A stretch of DNA of 64,000 nt from Capnocytophaga periodontitidis (GCF_016126015.1 NZ_JAEFDB010000010.1:45395-109394), one strand, 5' to 3'; shown: positions 42,676-52,261, counted from the first letter of the stretch. Notes: generated by a model from the letters alone, not told the origin. Translations and numbers: made by a program.

Positions 42676-42794
42676 AGAAAATAAAGATATATCCTTATTT
42701 TATTGTAATTCTAAATAAGAGACTGTGGTCTTATGTCTTATTTTTAGTATTTTAACCTATTTTAAACGTAAAACATTTTAAAAACACTATACCA

Positions 42795-44192
42795 ATGAAA
42801 AAACATTTATTATCATTTTTTGCTTTGGGTACCGCTTTCGTTTTGTGCCCCACTTTAGCAACTGCGCAGGTAGAAAATCCTCCTGCCCCTAATGAAGGTA
42901 TTCCTCCTCCACAACCTCCTATGGAAGAGATGATGACACCTCCTTCTCCGCCACCTGCCGATAATGAGTTCACGCTATCAGCACAAATTCGTCCGCGTTT
43001 CGAGTACCGCAATGGGGCATATCGCCCTTTAGTAGAAGGTGAATCTCCTGCTATCCTCACCAACAACCGCGTGCGCTTAAACTTCGACTATAAGCATAGC
43101 GACCGCCTACATTTGTACGTTTCTCTCCAAAACGTAAACGTTTGGGGGCAAGCGCAACAAGTACAAGCTGTCGATAGAACAGGCGGTATGTCGGTTTTCG
43201 AGGCTTACGCCGAATTCCCTCTTATGAATACTCTTAGCGCAAAAGTAGGTAGACAGATGATTGTTTTAGATGATGATCGCATTTTTGGGTCGCTTGATTG
43301 GCATCCTGCCGGACGTAGCCACGATGCGGTGAACCTCAATTGGACACCTTCTGAAAAGTTGACACTTCGCGGTTTCTTTGCTTATAACCAATCGGGAAGT
43401 ACCACGACCCCTACTCTAAATGTAAATACTCCGAGCGGACAGAATTTCACTCCAGGATGGGGTCAGGATTATCAACACTTGCAAGCGCTTCACGCGCACT
43501 ATAGCATCAGTGAAGCGCACCAATTGTCGCTCTTGTTTGCTAACTTAGGTTACCGTACTGATGATAGTGCTGACCAAAATATGCAAACTTTCGGTGCGCA
43601 CTACACTGGCAAAAGTAACCAGTTGACCTATGGAGCTTCTGCTTATTTGCAAACTGGTAAAAACGCTGCAGGTGCCGATAAAAGCGCTTATATGTTTGCA
43701 GTGAACGCAGGCTACAAGTTCTCTCCTATCTTTGGCTTAACCGCTGGAGTAGACTACCTCAGTGGCAACGCCTCTGATGACACTTCGGGTAAAGATAAGA
43801 AATTTAACCCATTCAGCGGTACCAACCACAAGTTCTACGGCTTTATGGATTATTACTATGTAGGTTTCACTCCTTCTGTAGGTTTGCTCAATCCTTATCT
43901 CACTGCCAATGTGCGCACTGGCGAAAAGAGCAACCTCAGCGCTACTTATCACTTCTTTGCACCCGCTGCCAAGTTCGAAACTGATAAGAAGCACAGTAGC
44001 CTCGGTAGTGAAATCGACTTAGTGTACAACTTAAAAGTACAACCTTTTATAGGGTTACAAGTAGGTTACTCTACTTATTTTGCTAACGATGGCACTAAAG
44101 CCCTCAAAGGTACTGCTAACCAACGCGGTTACCAAGACTGGTTCTGGTGCAGTTTGAACATCAATCCTAAGTTGTTTTCAGCAATGTTTTAA
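42795..44192 (+). CDS. Alginate-export-like outer membrane beta-barrel porin
   Basis: A 465-residue protein with signal peptide (cleavage near ATAQ at residue 25), then a proline-rich segment (about 26-55). The barrel follows, with TLSAQIRPRFEYRNGA, RVRLNFDYKHSDRLHLYVSL and VGRQMIVLDDDRIFGSLDWH, the signature of the alginate-export/OprE-like family. It ends in an aromatic Phe. It is divergent from nrfHA and could serve nitrite or nitrate entry, but that is an inference from placement. Confidence 0.85.
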   Translation: MKKHLLSFFALGTAFVLCPTLATAQVENPPAPNEGIPPPQPPMEEMMTPPSPPPADNEFTLSAQIRPRFEYRNGAYRPLVEGESPAILTNNRVRLNFDYKHSDRLHLYVSLQNVNVWGQAQQVQAVDRTGGMSVFEAYAEFPLMNTLSAKVGRQMIVLDDDRIFGSLDWHPAGRSHDAVNLNWTPSEKLTLRGFFAYNQSGSTTTPTLNVNTPSGQNFTPGWGQDYQHLQALHAHYSISEAHQLSLLFANLGYRTDDSADQNMQTFGAHYTGKSNQLTYGASAYLQTGKNAAGADKSAYMFAVNAGYKFSPIFGLTAGVDYLSGNASDDTSGKDKKFNPFSGTNHKFYGFMDYYYVGFTPSVGLLNPYLTANVRTGEKSNLSATYHFFAPAAKFETDKKHSSLGSEIDLVYNLKVQPFIGLQVGYSTYFANDGTKALKGTANQRGYQDWFWCSLNINPKLFSAMF

Positions 44193-44212
44193 AAGGAGTA
44201 ACAACTCATAAC

Positions 44213-44251
44213 AAAAAAGGATAGCTTTCTATGGAGAGCTATCCTTTTTTA
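44213..44251 (+). terminator. Intrinsic terminator of the porin gene
   Basis: AAAAAAGGATAGCT and AGCTATCCTTTTTT around TTCTATGGAG form a strong stem with a T tract. The remaining bases to 44423 are AT-rich without recognisable features. Confidence 0.85.
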
Positions 44252-44423
44252 CATTTGCTACTACTTGTTCCTTGTACATTTAGAGACTACAAAATATAAC
44301 ACTCTTTTTAATAAGATGAAAATTAATAATACGGATAAAGTGTAAATGAGTAATCCTATGCTATATGATAAGGATTGTAAATTGTTTCATAAATAGTTAG
44401 AATGAATACATATTTTCATCATC

Positions 44424-45209
44424 TCAGTTGATTCCATAGCCTATTTTAATATATTCCAAAGCATTATCGCTATATTGAAGACTGCAAAGAATATAATGCC
44501 CTTGTTCTTCACAGAAATTTTTTCGATAATCATCCCAAAACTCACCGTCTCCTTCCGTTTTCCCGTGTTCGTTAATTCCATTCATATTTACATCACGAAA
44601 AGTAAACTTATTAACCTCTAAGGCTCTACGATTTTTATTAAACTCTTTTAGAGACATTCCTGCCTTTACCTCTGCCCCATCTATGGTAACTGATTTATCA
44701 TATATATTGTAGGGCAGGAAAAAGAATTCTTTTAAGATGCTAATATTTGTATAACCTTCTCCTTGCTGATAATTTAGTTTATCCCAAACCTCATCATGAG
44801 TAAGATTGTATTTCTCTTCATATTTTTTCATTGTTTCAAGGTAATCTGTTGGGATAAAAGACAATTTTTCCTTTCTTCCAGCAGGGCTATCTAAGTTGGC
44901 ATAAAAGATATAGAGAACATCGTATTTTCTCGTTTTAGGTGAGGGGTCATAAGGATCGCTATTAGTAGTCATAGGATTCTGAATAGCTGTACCTAAATCG
45001 TCCCAAATATAAACACATTCATACTGTTTTCTTGAAACTTTACCAAATATCTTCTCCCATTCTTCAATGGGTTTGCCAAAGGGCAGTGGTTTCCCTTTAT
45101 ACAAAGCACTACACTCTGTAATTTGAAAATCTGTATTTATCATTTTTTTTTCTTGTCCACAGGATAAGCACAGTATACTTATTGCTAAAAATGTTACCAA
45201 TCGTTCCAT
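44424..45209 (-). CDS. Lipoprotein of unknown function
   Basis: A 261-residue lipoprotein with lipobox C17 (ILCLSC) followed by GQEKK. A conserved-looking block KGKPLPFGKPIEEWEKIFGK, then YECVYIWDDLGTAIQ, occurs in a Bacteroidota family of uncharacterised lipoproteins that I cannot name. The tail includes HYILCSLQYSD. First of four lipoprotein or membrane-anchored genes on this strand, spaced by intergenic gaps and thus probably separate transcripts. Confidence 0.75.
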   Translation of the reverse strand: MERLVTFLAISILCLSCGQEKKMINTDFQITECSALYKGKPLPFGKPIEEWEKIFGKVSRKQYECVYIWDDLGTAIQNPMTTNSDPYDPSPKTRKYDVLYIFYANLDSPAGRKEKLSFIPTDYLETMKKYEEKYNLTHDEVWDKLNYQQGEGYTNISILKEFFFLPYNIYDKSVTIDGAEVKAGMSLKEFNKNRRALEVNKFTFRDVNMNGINEHGKTEGDGEFWDDYRKNFCEEQGHYILCSLQYSDNALEYIKIGYGIN

Positions 45210-45238
45210 TGACTAAAGTATTTTTTTTCTTTATTTTT

Positions 45239-45742
45239 TCAATCTCCCCACTTAAACAAGGAGGTTTTATGAAACATTGTCGTATCAATACTTTGAAAAT
45301 TAAAGCATTTTGATGCTGAATTTTTTGATTTTATTGTATGAATATACTTGTTATATTCTCTGAAAATTTCATCTTTTTTCTGTGCAAAATCATTTTCTTT
45401 GAAATCATTATTCCAACAGCAACTTGTGCTTACCACCCATTCAACTTTTTGAAGTAAACTGTCCTTAAACAGAAATCTTTTTTGAGACAATATTTTTATA
45501 AAACCTTCCTTTTCTTCAATCTTAGTAATATAAAGGCTATCATTATTGGGAAAAAATTCCAAATCTTTGTAAATATTAAATCTTTTTTGAATATCTTTAA
45601 TCGTAGATTCTCCTAATACAAACGATTTTTCATCGATAAATCCCTTACATAAATCTTTATGACACTTTTTTATGTGCAATAAAAATATAAATGGAATCAA
45701 TATACATACGGATACAATTATTTTTCTATTTGAAATTTCCAT
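45239..45742 (-). CDS. Membrane-anchored protein of unknown function
   Basis: A 167-residue protein from ATG 45742, with an N-terminal hydrophobic segment (IIVSVCILIPFIFLL, about 8-22) and no clear lipobox. The rest is charged, with a Cys pair STSCCWNNDF near residue 115 and a last Cys in KCFNFQS. Unrecognised. It is spaced 29 bases before the 44424-45209 gene and may be transcribed with it. Confidence 0.65.
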   Translation of the reverse strand: MEISNRKIIVSVCILIPFIFLLHIKKCHKDLCKGFIDEKSFVLGESTIKDIQKRFNIYKDLEFFPNNDSLYITKIEEKEGFIKILSQKRFLFKDSLLQKVEWVVSTSCCWNNDFKENDFAQKKDEIFREYNKYIHTIKSKNSASKCFNFQSIDTTMFHKTSLFKWGD

Positions 45743-45799
45743 TTTACGTTTTTTTGGGTTGTACAACAATTTTAAAAAGTTTCTAATATTGATTTTCTA

Positions 45800-45945
45800 T
45801 AATAATATGAGTTTGGCGTAAGAAATATTTATTAATCAAAATAAAGAGTTTTTTTAAGTCTCCTACAAAGTCAGCAAGGGCTCTCATTTGGGTATGTGAA
45901 CACGGATTTTGACGAAATTGGGATTGTATAAAACCAAAAAGACAT
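45800..45945. repeat. Degraded copy of the ~210 bp dispersed element
   Basis: Begins AATATGAGTTTGGCGTAAG and includes ACGAAATTGGGATTGTATAAAA. It corresponds to the start and internal part of the element at 55360-55569 with many differences. Confidence 0.4.
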
Positions 45946-45989
45946 CTCGGCTACCTCCTTTTTAGCCCAATATATGTGTTTTTTAACAC

Positions 45990-46502
45990 CTATTTAGTTC
46001 TCTTATTCCTTAACTGTTCCAATCTAAATTCTTTAAAATTTTTGTAAAAAACGAAATCTTCAGGGAGCAGTTGATATTTAATATTCCATACAATAGTATC
46101 TTTCTGCCTAAAAAGAAGGAAACGTTCATAGTTGCGATTATAAATATTTTTAAAATTTAGAAAAGGATATGCTTTAGCATTATTGAGATATGCTTCAGGT
46201 ATTGATGAAAATAGAGTGTCAGCTTTGAAAGGGATATCTACTAAGATTGAATCTTTAAGTTGAATACCCTCATCATAATTTTCTTTATAGATTAAATATC
46301 TATTTTTAGTAACTTCAACTCTCTCTAATGCTACTTTGCCTACATTTATAGGGATGTCACATCTTACATAAAAATATTTAATCTTTAGAATTTCATTTTC
46401 ATTGGATTTTTGTGCTTTCTCTATCATATTTTTATTGCTTTTCTGTTCTTTGGTAGAACAAAAGAAGAGTGAAAAAGCCATTAGTAACAAGTAAAATTTC
46501 AT
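45990..46502 (-). CDS. Lipoprotein of unknown function
   Basis: A 170-residue lipoprotein with lipobox C15 (SLFFC) and a mature start STKEQKSN. It is strand-rich (FYVRCDIPINVGKVALERVE) with a basic tail EQLRNKRTK. A TACCTTTG -7 box on the minus strand (46541-46534) lies 32 bases upstream. No family recognised. Confidence 0.72.
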   Translation of the reverse strand: MKFYLLLMAFSLFFCSTKEQKSNKNMIEKAQKSNENEILKIKYFYVRCDIPINVGKVALERVEVTKNRYLIYKENYDEGIQLKDSILVDIPFKADTLFSSIPEAYLNNAKAYPFLNFKNIYNRNYERFLLFRQKDTIVWNIKYQLLPEDFVFYKNFKEFRLEQLRNKRTK

Positions 46503-46699
46503 CTGTTCACGAATTTGAAAGGTAATACGCTGACAAAGGTAATGGTTTTTTAGTAGAAATCAAAAAAATAATGTGAAGAACTAATTCAATTGATAATTAA
46601 CGGGTAAAATTTTATTTGTTTGATTAATAAATTATATTTTCGTGTCAAACTCAGGTTAGTTATTATTCTTTTTATATTTATCTCACAACACTATACCAT

Positions 46700-47320
46700 T
46701 TACCACCCTGCATTATAACGATATTTTGCTTTCTCAGGACTTAAAACCTCTAATTCTATAGTATCTCCCTTAGTTAGAGTCTCTACAAGTTCTGGGTTCT
46801 TTCGTTTGAACTCAGAAAATGATTCATTATAGACAAGTACAATGGTATCTTCATAAGTTTCCCCTGTTAGGTCACTCTTTTTTATAGGGTGTTTTGCTAA
46901 AGGTATATATTGTTCTAAACTCTTGTATATTCCCAAAAATTCAAAAGGTTCAATAGGAATATATCTTTCATATATAATTTCTCGTTCTCCTAAAGGTGAT
47001 ATTTTTATTTCGCCCCACACTTCCCCCTTATCACTGCCAATAAAAGATAAAGCTCCATACCGGTCGTAATCTAATGCACAAGCATAGATATCATCTATTT
47101 GTTCTCCTTGAACAAAATAGTTTAGTTTTACTTTTGCAGTTGAAAAGTAAGGGTTTTTCAACTTCATTTTTTTTTGAAAATATAAAGAAACTTTTTTCTC
47201 ATTATATTCAATAAAATTTATTTCAACATTCTCGTTATTCAATGGTATCAATTGAACTTTCTTGTTTGTATTACATCCTAACACAAATAGAATTACGATT
47301 ATATATACATACTTTTTCAT
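46700..47320 (-). CDS. Lipoprotein of unknown function
   Basis: A 206-residue lipoprotein with lipobox C16 (LFVLGC) and a mature start NTNKK. The mature chain alternates strands and charged turns (VSLYFQKKMKLKNPYFSTAK) and ends YRYNAGW. I recognise no family. The 197-base gap to the next gene is AT-rich and holds only that gene's -7 box. Confidence 0.72.
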   Translation of the reverse strand: MKKYVYIIVILFVLGCNTNKKVQLIPLNNENVEINFIEYNEKKVSLYFQKKMKLKNPYFSTAKVKLNYFVQGEQIDDIYACALDYDRYGALSFIGSDKGEVWGEIKISPLGEREIIYERYIPIEPFEFLGIYKSLEQYIPLAKHPIKKSDLTGETYEDTIVLVYNESFSEFKRKNPELVETLTKGDTIELEVLSPEKAKYRYNAGW

Positions 47321-47459
47321 AATTGTTTCTAAAAAAACTCAGTTCGATATGCCTTCCCCCCGATTTACAATTACATTTGTATCACATTCTGTGTAAAACC
47401 AGTATCGCGAGCTTCTTGCTTATGCCATTACAACCTCATTTGTCTAAAGTATAAAATAA

Positions 47460-47487
47460 AAAAATACGCTCTAAGGCGTATTTTTAT
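47460..47487 (-). terminator. Intrinsic terminator after tRNA-His
   Basis: AAAATACGC-TCTAAG-GCGTATTTT lies 14 bases beyond the tRNA 3' end on the minus strand, with A/T tracts on both sides. Confidence 0.75.
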
Positions 47488-47500
47488 TAGGTTTTCCCTT

Positions 47501-47578
<78 letters not shown>

Positions 47579-47639
47579 ATCTTTATTTTTTCGGGGCAAA
47601 ATTAATACCTTTTTTTGAAACTACCAAACTTTTTACTAA

Positions 47640-47695
47640 ACTTTTTTAGATAAGAAGTAAGAGATAAGAAGTAAGAAAGTGTATTCTCTTAATTA
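47640..47695. repeat. GATAAGAAGTAAGA array
   Basis: AGATAAGAAGTAAG occurs twice in tandem (about 47648-47681), then TTAATTATCAATCGTTAATTG leads into rfbC. It is the same low-complexity family as at 5074-5105 and 40416-40440. Confidence 0.6.
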
Positions 47696-48244
47696 TCAAT
47701 CGTTAATTGTTAATTGTGATAAGAGTGGGGCTTGTTCATCTTTTGTTGATAGGATAATGTCTTTCTCGGGCAATAGCCAATCTATGGCTATAGTAGGGTC
47801 GTTCCAACGCACACTTCCCTCGCTGTGAGGGGCGTAGTAGTTGTCGCATTTATACTGAAAAATAGCTTCTTCACTGAGCACTGCAAAACCGTGAGCAAAG
47901 CCTTGTGGAATAAAAAACTGTCGTTTGTTTTCCTCGCTAAGCACTACCGATTCGTATTGCCCAAAGGTGGGTGAACCTTTGCGTAAATCAACCGCAACGT
48001 CTAACACTTTGCCTTTCACAACTCGTACTAATTTAGATTGTGCGAAAGGGGGCTTTTGGAAGTGCAAGCCGCGCAACACACCATAACTTGATTTTGATTC
48101 GTTGTCCTGCACAAATGTGATGGGGGCTACTTGCTCGTTGAAGCGTTGTTGTGAAAACGACTCGAAAAAATAGCCTCTGCCGTCAAAAAATACTTGTGGT
48201 TCTATAATCACCACACCTTCTAATTTAGTTTTGATTACTTTCAT
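47696..48244 (-). CDS. rfbC: dTDP-4-dehydrorhamnose 3,5-epimerase
   Basis: A 182-residue cupin-fold enzyme that epimerises C3 and C5 of dTDP-4-keto-6-deoxyglucose before reduction by RfbD. The motif VLRGLHFQKPPFAQSKLVRV carries the catalytic His, and PQGFAHGFAVLSEEAIFQYK is the second block. The start overlaps the upstream esterase-like gene by 20 bases. It is about 29 kb from rfbD. Confidence 0.94.
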   Translation of the reverse strand: MKVIKTKLEGVVIIEPQVFFDGRGYFFESFSQQRFNEQVAPITFVQDNESKSSYGVLRGLHFQKPPFAQSKLVRVVKGKVLDVAVDLRKGSPTFGQYESVVLSEENKRQFFIPQGFAHGFAVLSEEAIFQYKCDNYYAPHSEGSVRWNDPTIAIDWLLPEKDIILSTKDEQAPLLSQLTIND

Positions 48245-49472
48245 CGGTGGGGGTTGTTTGTTCGTCGGTGGTTTCAGGCACTTCTTCTATTACTTTTTTA
48301 GATTTTTTAGAGGGTCTACCTACATTTCTATTGGTTTTAAGTGCATTGATACGTTCGGTGATAAGGTCGGCGGTGATGAAATCTATACTGGGTTCGGTAT
48401 ACGATTTTTGATAGGTTTTCAATGCTTTTTTGTAATCTTCGGTTTTTTCGTAGTATTCGGCTAAGAAGAAGTTAGGCATTGCGGTTTTTACATAGCCATT
48501 TGTTTCTACATATTTTGCTAATTTTCTAAGCGACTCCCAATCGGCTGCCGATTTGATAGCGGTATAGGTTGCCATCACATCGTTAAGCAGGGGTTTCTTT
48601 TTGAGTCCGATATATTGTTCGATAGTGTTGTACTTGTTTTCTAAATATTCAAAAATATTATTGCTCAAGGTTTCCATTTGAGTTTTATACTCCTTGCCTC
48701 CTATGGGTTTATAGATGTCAAAACACTCGTCGAGAGCTTGGGCAATTCCTTGTAATTTGGCGGAGTTGACGGAGCTTCCTTTCATATCGGCAAAGCGGTA
48801 GAGTACCGATTCGTGGATAGGCATAGAGCGCAATCCTTTTTCAAAATTAATTGTTTTGTCGTAGCTGAGTTTGTTTTCTACATCGGCGGTTGCCATATAG
48901 TAATACAAGCGGTGTTGTTCTTTTGAGGCGCCTGTTGCCAAAGCGGCTGCAAACTCGGGTGCCATACGTGGGATTACTGTGGGGTTTAAACTCACGTACA
49001 TACTGAAGGGCGATTTGGGGTTGAGCAGGTAGTAATTGATTAAAAAACCGGCTTCTTCCGATGCGATAATTCCTTTGAAACCTGCAATGGGGTATTTGCC
49101 TTGTATATAGGGTACTAATTCGGTGGAAATAAAATCGAAAAAGCGTGCGGACTCATTCATAGGGCGTCCTACTTCATCGATAATGGCTACTTCTTCTAAC
49201 TTTTCATCGTATACGCCTACTACTATACATTTGGGCATTTCTTCAAATTGTTCGTAGTAGCGAACGGCGGTTACCACGGGCTCCATTAGGGTGTTGGCGT
49301 TGAGGACTACTATCAGTGGATAGACTTTTTTATCGGTGTAACCAGTGGGCTTATAGAGTCCTAATTTCTGGCGTTTGCCGGTTTTGGCTGAAGTGAATGT
49401 TTCGTTGCTGATTTGTGCAAAAATACTTTGTGCCATTAATAAGGCAATGAGGAGTGTACATAATTTCTTCAT
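48225..49472 (-). CDS. Esterase-D-fold protein with altered nucleophile, secreted
   Basis: A 415-residue protein from ATG 49472, chosen because it directly begins the signal peptide (MKKLCTLLIALLMAQSIFAQ). Residues about 30-270 resemble the putative esterase family: LYKPTGYTDKKVYPLIVVLN, then FISTELVPYIQGKYPI. At the nucleophile elbow the expected GxSxGG reads ASEEAG, so the catalytic Ser is Glu. Enzymatic activity is doubtful. The C-terminal part is TPR-like (FLAEYYEKTEDYKKALKTYQ) with a Lys/Glu/Thr-rich tail. It overlaps rfbC. Confidence 0.75.
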   Translation of the reverse strand: MKKLCTLLIALLMAQSIFAQISNETFTSAKTGKRQKLGLYKPTGYTDKKVYPLIVVLNANTLMEPVVTAVRYYEQFEEMPKCIVVGVYDEKLEEVAIIDEVGRPMNESARFFDFISTELVPYIQGKYPIAGFKGIIASEEAGFLINYYLLNPKSPFSMYVSLNPTVIPRMAPEFAAALATGASKEQHRLYYYMATADVENKLSYDKTINFEKGLRSMPIHESVLYRFADMKGSSVNSAKLQGIAQALDECFDIYKPIGGKEYKTQMETLSNNIFEYLENKYNTIEQYIGLKKKPLLNDVMATYTAIKSAADWESLRKLAKYVETNGYVKTAMPNFFLAEYYEKTEDYKKALKTYQKSYTEPSIDFITADLITERINALKTNRNVGRPSKKSKKVIEEVPETTDEQTTPTDESNQN

Positions 49473-49612
49473 CTGCATAGATTTGTTACTTTTTGTTTGA
49501 GCGTACAAAATAACTAAAAAAGGCTTATATAAAAAAGTTATCCACTGCATTTTAACGAAACTTTAACGATAGGAGGATAATTAGTAAATTTACTAATTGG
49601 AAAATTTGCTAA

Positions 49613-50437
49613 TTATACTGATACTTGTGCTTTGATGGCGGGATAGGGGTCGTAGCCTTCTAAACGGAAATCCTCGTAGTCGAAAGCAAAGAGGTCTTTT
49701 ACCGCTGGATTGAGGTGCATAGTAGGCAATTCACGTGGGGTACGGCTGAGCTGTAGGGCTACTTGTTCGCGGTGGTTGTTGTAGATGTGTACATCGCCGA
49801 AAGTGTGCACAAAATCACCTACTTGCAGGTCGCATACTTGGGCGAGCATCATTGTGAGCAGGGCATAAGAGGCAATGTTGAAGGGTACTCCTAAAAATAC
49901 ATCGGCGCTGCGTTGATACAACTGACAAGAAAGCTTGCCATCGGCAACATAGAACTGAAATAAGGCGTGGCAAGGGGGTAAGGCGGCTTTGCCATTGGCT
50001 ACATTCTCGGCAAACGATTTTCCTGTATCGGGTAATACCGAAGGATTCCAAGCTGATACAATAATGCGACGACTTTCGGGGTTGTGTTTGAGGGTTTCGA
50101 CGACGGTTTTTATCTGGTCGATAGCTTCTCCATTCCAGTTGCGCCACTGTGCGCCATACACGGGGCCGAGGTCGCCGTTCTTATCAGCCCACTCGTTCCA
50201 GATACGCACGCCGTGATCGGTGAGATATTTGATATTGGTATCGCCTTTTAAGAACCACAAGAGTTCATGAATCACTGATTTTAGATGTATTTTTTTAGTA
50301 GTTACCAAAGGGAATCCTTGACTGAGGTCGAAACGCATTTGGTAACCGAACACGCTGGTAGTACCGGTACCAGTGCGATCGTCTTTAGAATAGCCATTTT
50401 CAAGGATATGGCGCAAGAGGTCGTGATATACTTTCAT
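49613..50437 (-). CDS. thyA: Thymidylate synthase
   Basis: A 274-residue enzyme making dTMP from dUMP with methylene-tetrahydrofolate. Start ATG 50437 is chosen since the longer frame is encoded by a repeat. Key motifs are [20 protein letters not shown], the catalytic Cys in [33 protein letters not shown] and [10 protein letters not shown]. Its leader contains a GC-rich hairpin element related to the MITE-like repeats, so expression may be influenced by that structure. Confidence 0.95.
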   Translation of the reverse strand: MKVYHDLLRHILENGYSKDDRTGTGTTSVFGYQMRFDLSQGFPLVTTKKIHLKSVIHELLWFLKGDTNIKYLTDHGVRIWNEWADKNGDLGPVYGAQWRNWNGEAIDQIKTVVETLKHNPESRRIIVSAWNPSVLPDTGKSFAENVANGKAALPPCHALFQFYVADGKLSCQLYQRSADVFLGVPFNIASYALLTMMLAQVCDLQVGDFVHTFGDVHIYNNHREQVALQLSRTPRELPTMHLNPAVKDLFAFDYEDFRLEGYDPYPAIKAQVSV

Positions 50438-50448
50438 TTGCCAATTTA

Positions 50449-50510
50449 ATAGCCTCACCCCCGTTCCCCCTCTCCCAAGGAGAGGGGCAAGCCGCAAAAG
50501 TGAGTGTTTA
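50449..50510. repeat. GC-rich hairpin repeat in the thyA leader
   Basis: CCCCTCTCC (50467-50475), CAA, GGAGAGGGG (50479-50487) forms a 9-bp stem. Flanking CCTCACCCCCGTTCCCC and GCCGCAAAAGTGAGTG match, inverted, the core of the elements at 10713-10860 and 11240-11419. Confidence 0.65.
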
Positions 50511-50557
50511 TAAGATAAAATATTTTATAATTTGTTGATTAGTAGATTAGCAGGGCG

Positions 50558-50588
50558 CAAAGGTAAGGATAATTTAGCAATTAGGCAA
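50558..50588 (-). promoter_or_regulatory. Promoter of thyA
   Basis: On the minus strand TTG (50588-50586), 20 bases, then TACCTTTG (50565-50558). It gives a leader of about 110 bases that includes the hairpin repeat. Confidence 0.65.
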
Positions 50589-50653
50589 TTGATTTGATTT
50601 TCAGTAGTTAAAGAAGATTTTTATCGATTTATTTAAAAAAATCTTGTAAAAAA

Positions 50654-50684
50654 TTTGCAGATTACAAAAATAGCAGTACCTTTG
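50654..50684 (+). promoter_or_regulatory. Promoter of tRNA-Gln
   Basis: TTTG at 50654-50657, 19 bases, then TACCTTTG at 50677-50684, 20 bases before the mature tRNA. Confidence 0.75.
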
Positions 50685-50704
50685 CACCGCAAATGAGAAA
50701 TCGC

Positions 50705-50775
50705 TGGTCTATGGTGTAATGGTAACACAGCAGATTTTGGTTCTGTTATTCTAGGTTCGAGTCCTAGTAGACCAA
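50705..50775 (+). tRNA. tRNA-Gln (TTG anticodon)
   Basis: Acceptor stem TGGTCTA with TAGACCA, D arm GTGTAATGGTAACAC, anticodon arm CAGATTTTGGTTCTG with TTG, T arm CTAGGTTCGAGTCCTAG, discriminator A. CCA is not encoded (ACG follows). Confidence 0.95.
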
Positions 50776-50779
50776 CGAA

Positions 50780-50808
50780 AGAGGCTTCCGAGAGGAGGCC
50801 TTTTTTAT
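50780..50808. terminator. Terminator after tRNA-Gln
   Basis: AGGCTTCC-GAGA-GGAGGCCT, an 8-bp stem with one G-T pair, then a T tract. It also lies right after the convergent cls stop. Confidence 0.75.
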
Positions 50809-50809
50809 T

Positions 50810-52261
50810 TTATAAAAACGGTGAAAACAAACGCACTACCCGCTCTATCATTTGCTTAAACTCGCTCCGCTTTTGCCACTGTTCTAACTGCAACAAACGC
50901 GCATCTTTTAAATCGTTATAGAAAATTCTCTGCAAATCGCTGGCGACTGTTTTGTTGTACACGAGAGCATTTACTTCAAAATTGAGGTCGAAACTGCGCG
51001 CATCGAGGTTGGCTGTACCTACCGATGCTACTTCGCCGTCTATCACAAAAGTTTTAGCGTGTACAAATCCTTTTTCATAAAGATAAATTTCTACTCCTGC
51101 CTTGAGCAATTCTTCAAAAAATGACTCACTGGCGATATGTACAAATACCGAATCGCCTTTTTGGGGTACTAATAATTTCACTTTTATTCCGCTAAGTGCG
51201 GCAATGATAAGCGACTCTTGCAAGGAGGTATCGGGGATGTAATAAGGGGTGGTAATTAGGATTTCGCGTTTAGCTGCATAGATGAGCTGCACGGTAGCGT
51301 AGAGGATATTTGGGAGGTCGGAATCGGCACCGCTGGCGACGATTTGTGTGAAATAATCGGTGGGATGGGGCTCTATACCTATTGGGAAATAAGGAGCGTT
51401 GATAGCTACATTTTCACCGCTACAGAAATTCCAATCCTGCAAGAATACTGCTTGTAACACGTGAGCCGAATAGCCTTTTACTTTTAGATGAGTATCGCGC
51501 CAATAGCGCTCGTTAGCTTCGGCATTGTTGTACTTATCACTGATGTTGATTCCTCCTATAAAAGCGGTATAGCCATCTACCACTACTATTTTGCGGTGAT
51601 TGCGGTAGTTCATACGATTGGCGAGTTTTACGAAGTTGATTTTGTAAAACGGAAAAGCGGGGACTCCATTTTCGCGTAGCTCACGCGCAATGTTTCGGCG
51701 TATGCCTTGACTGCCAAAATCGTCGTAAATGAAACGTACTTCTACCCCTTCACGCGCTTTTTCTATTAGAATATCTTTAATAGCGTTGCCTATGTGGTCG
51801 TTCTCGTAGATGTAATACTCTATGTGGATATGATGTTGAGCACTTCGCAAACTCTCAAGCAATTCAGGAAAGAGGTTTTCGCCATTGCATATTACTTTTA
51901 CTTCTTCATTAGGAATCAATAAAAGGCGTTCCTCTATATTCGACAGAAATCGCAAACTTTTTTCATAAGATGCTGTAACCGAATTTCCTAAGGATTCTAA
52001 ATGCGCTTGTATACGCGGGTAAATCTGTTCTAATTGTCGGCGGAAAGCTTGGTCTACAGTCAGTTTTTTGTGGTATATTTTATGCCGACGGTAGTTGATA
52101 CCAAATGAAAAGTAGAAGATTGCCCCTGCAATGGGCACAAAGATAACTAAGAGCAAATAAGCTAAAGCTTTACTCACCGAGCGTGTGTCCCAAATAATTC
52201 GCAAGCACACAGCTATAACAAATAGTATGTAGAGTATTTCGTAGAGGAGAATCAGTTTCAT
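50810..52261 (-). CDS. cls: Cardiolipin synthase (phospholipase D family)
   Basis: A 483-residue membrane enzyme that joins two phosphatidylglycerols (or PG plus PE) into cardiolipin. Two N-terminal helices (about 3-22 and 32-52) precede two phospholipase-D catalytic HKD motifs: HRKIVVVDG near residue 221 and HAKTFVIDG near residue 400. The ending LFSPFL is typical of bacterial Cls. The ATG overlaps the stop of the YwqK-like gene by four bases. Confidence 0.94.
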   Translation of the reverse strand: MKLILLYEILYILFVIAVCLRIIWDTRSVSKALAYLLLVIFVPIAGAIFYFSFGINYRRHKIYHKKLTVDQAFRRQLEQIYPRIQAHLESLGNSVTASYEKSLRFLSNIEERLLLIPNEEVKVICNGENLFPELLESLRSAQHHIHIEYYIYENDHIGNAIKDILIEKAREGVEVRFIYDDFGSQGIRRNIARELRENGVPAFPFYKINFVKLANRMNYRNHRKIVVVDGYTAFIGGINISDKYNNAEANERYWRDTHLKVKGYSAHVLQAVFLQDWNFCSGENVAINAPYFPIGIEPHPTDYFTQIVASGADSDLPNILYATVQLIYAAKREILITTPYYIPDTSLQESLIIAALSGIKVKLLVPQKGDSVFVHIASESFFEELLKAGVEIYLYEKGFVHAKTFVIDGEVASVGTANLDARSFDLNFEVNALVYNKTVASDLQRIFYNDLKDARLLQLEQWQKRSEFKQMIERVVRLFSPFL

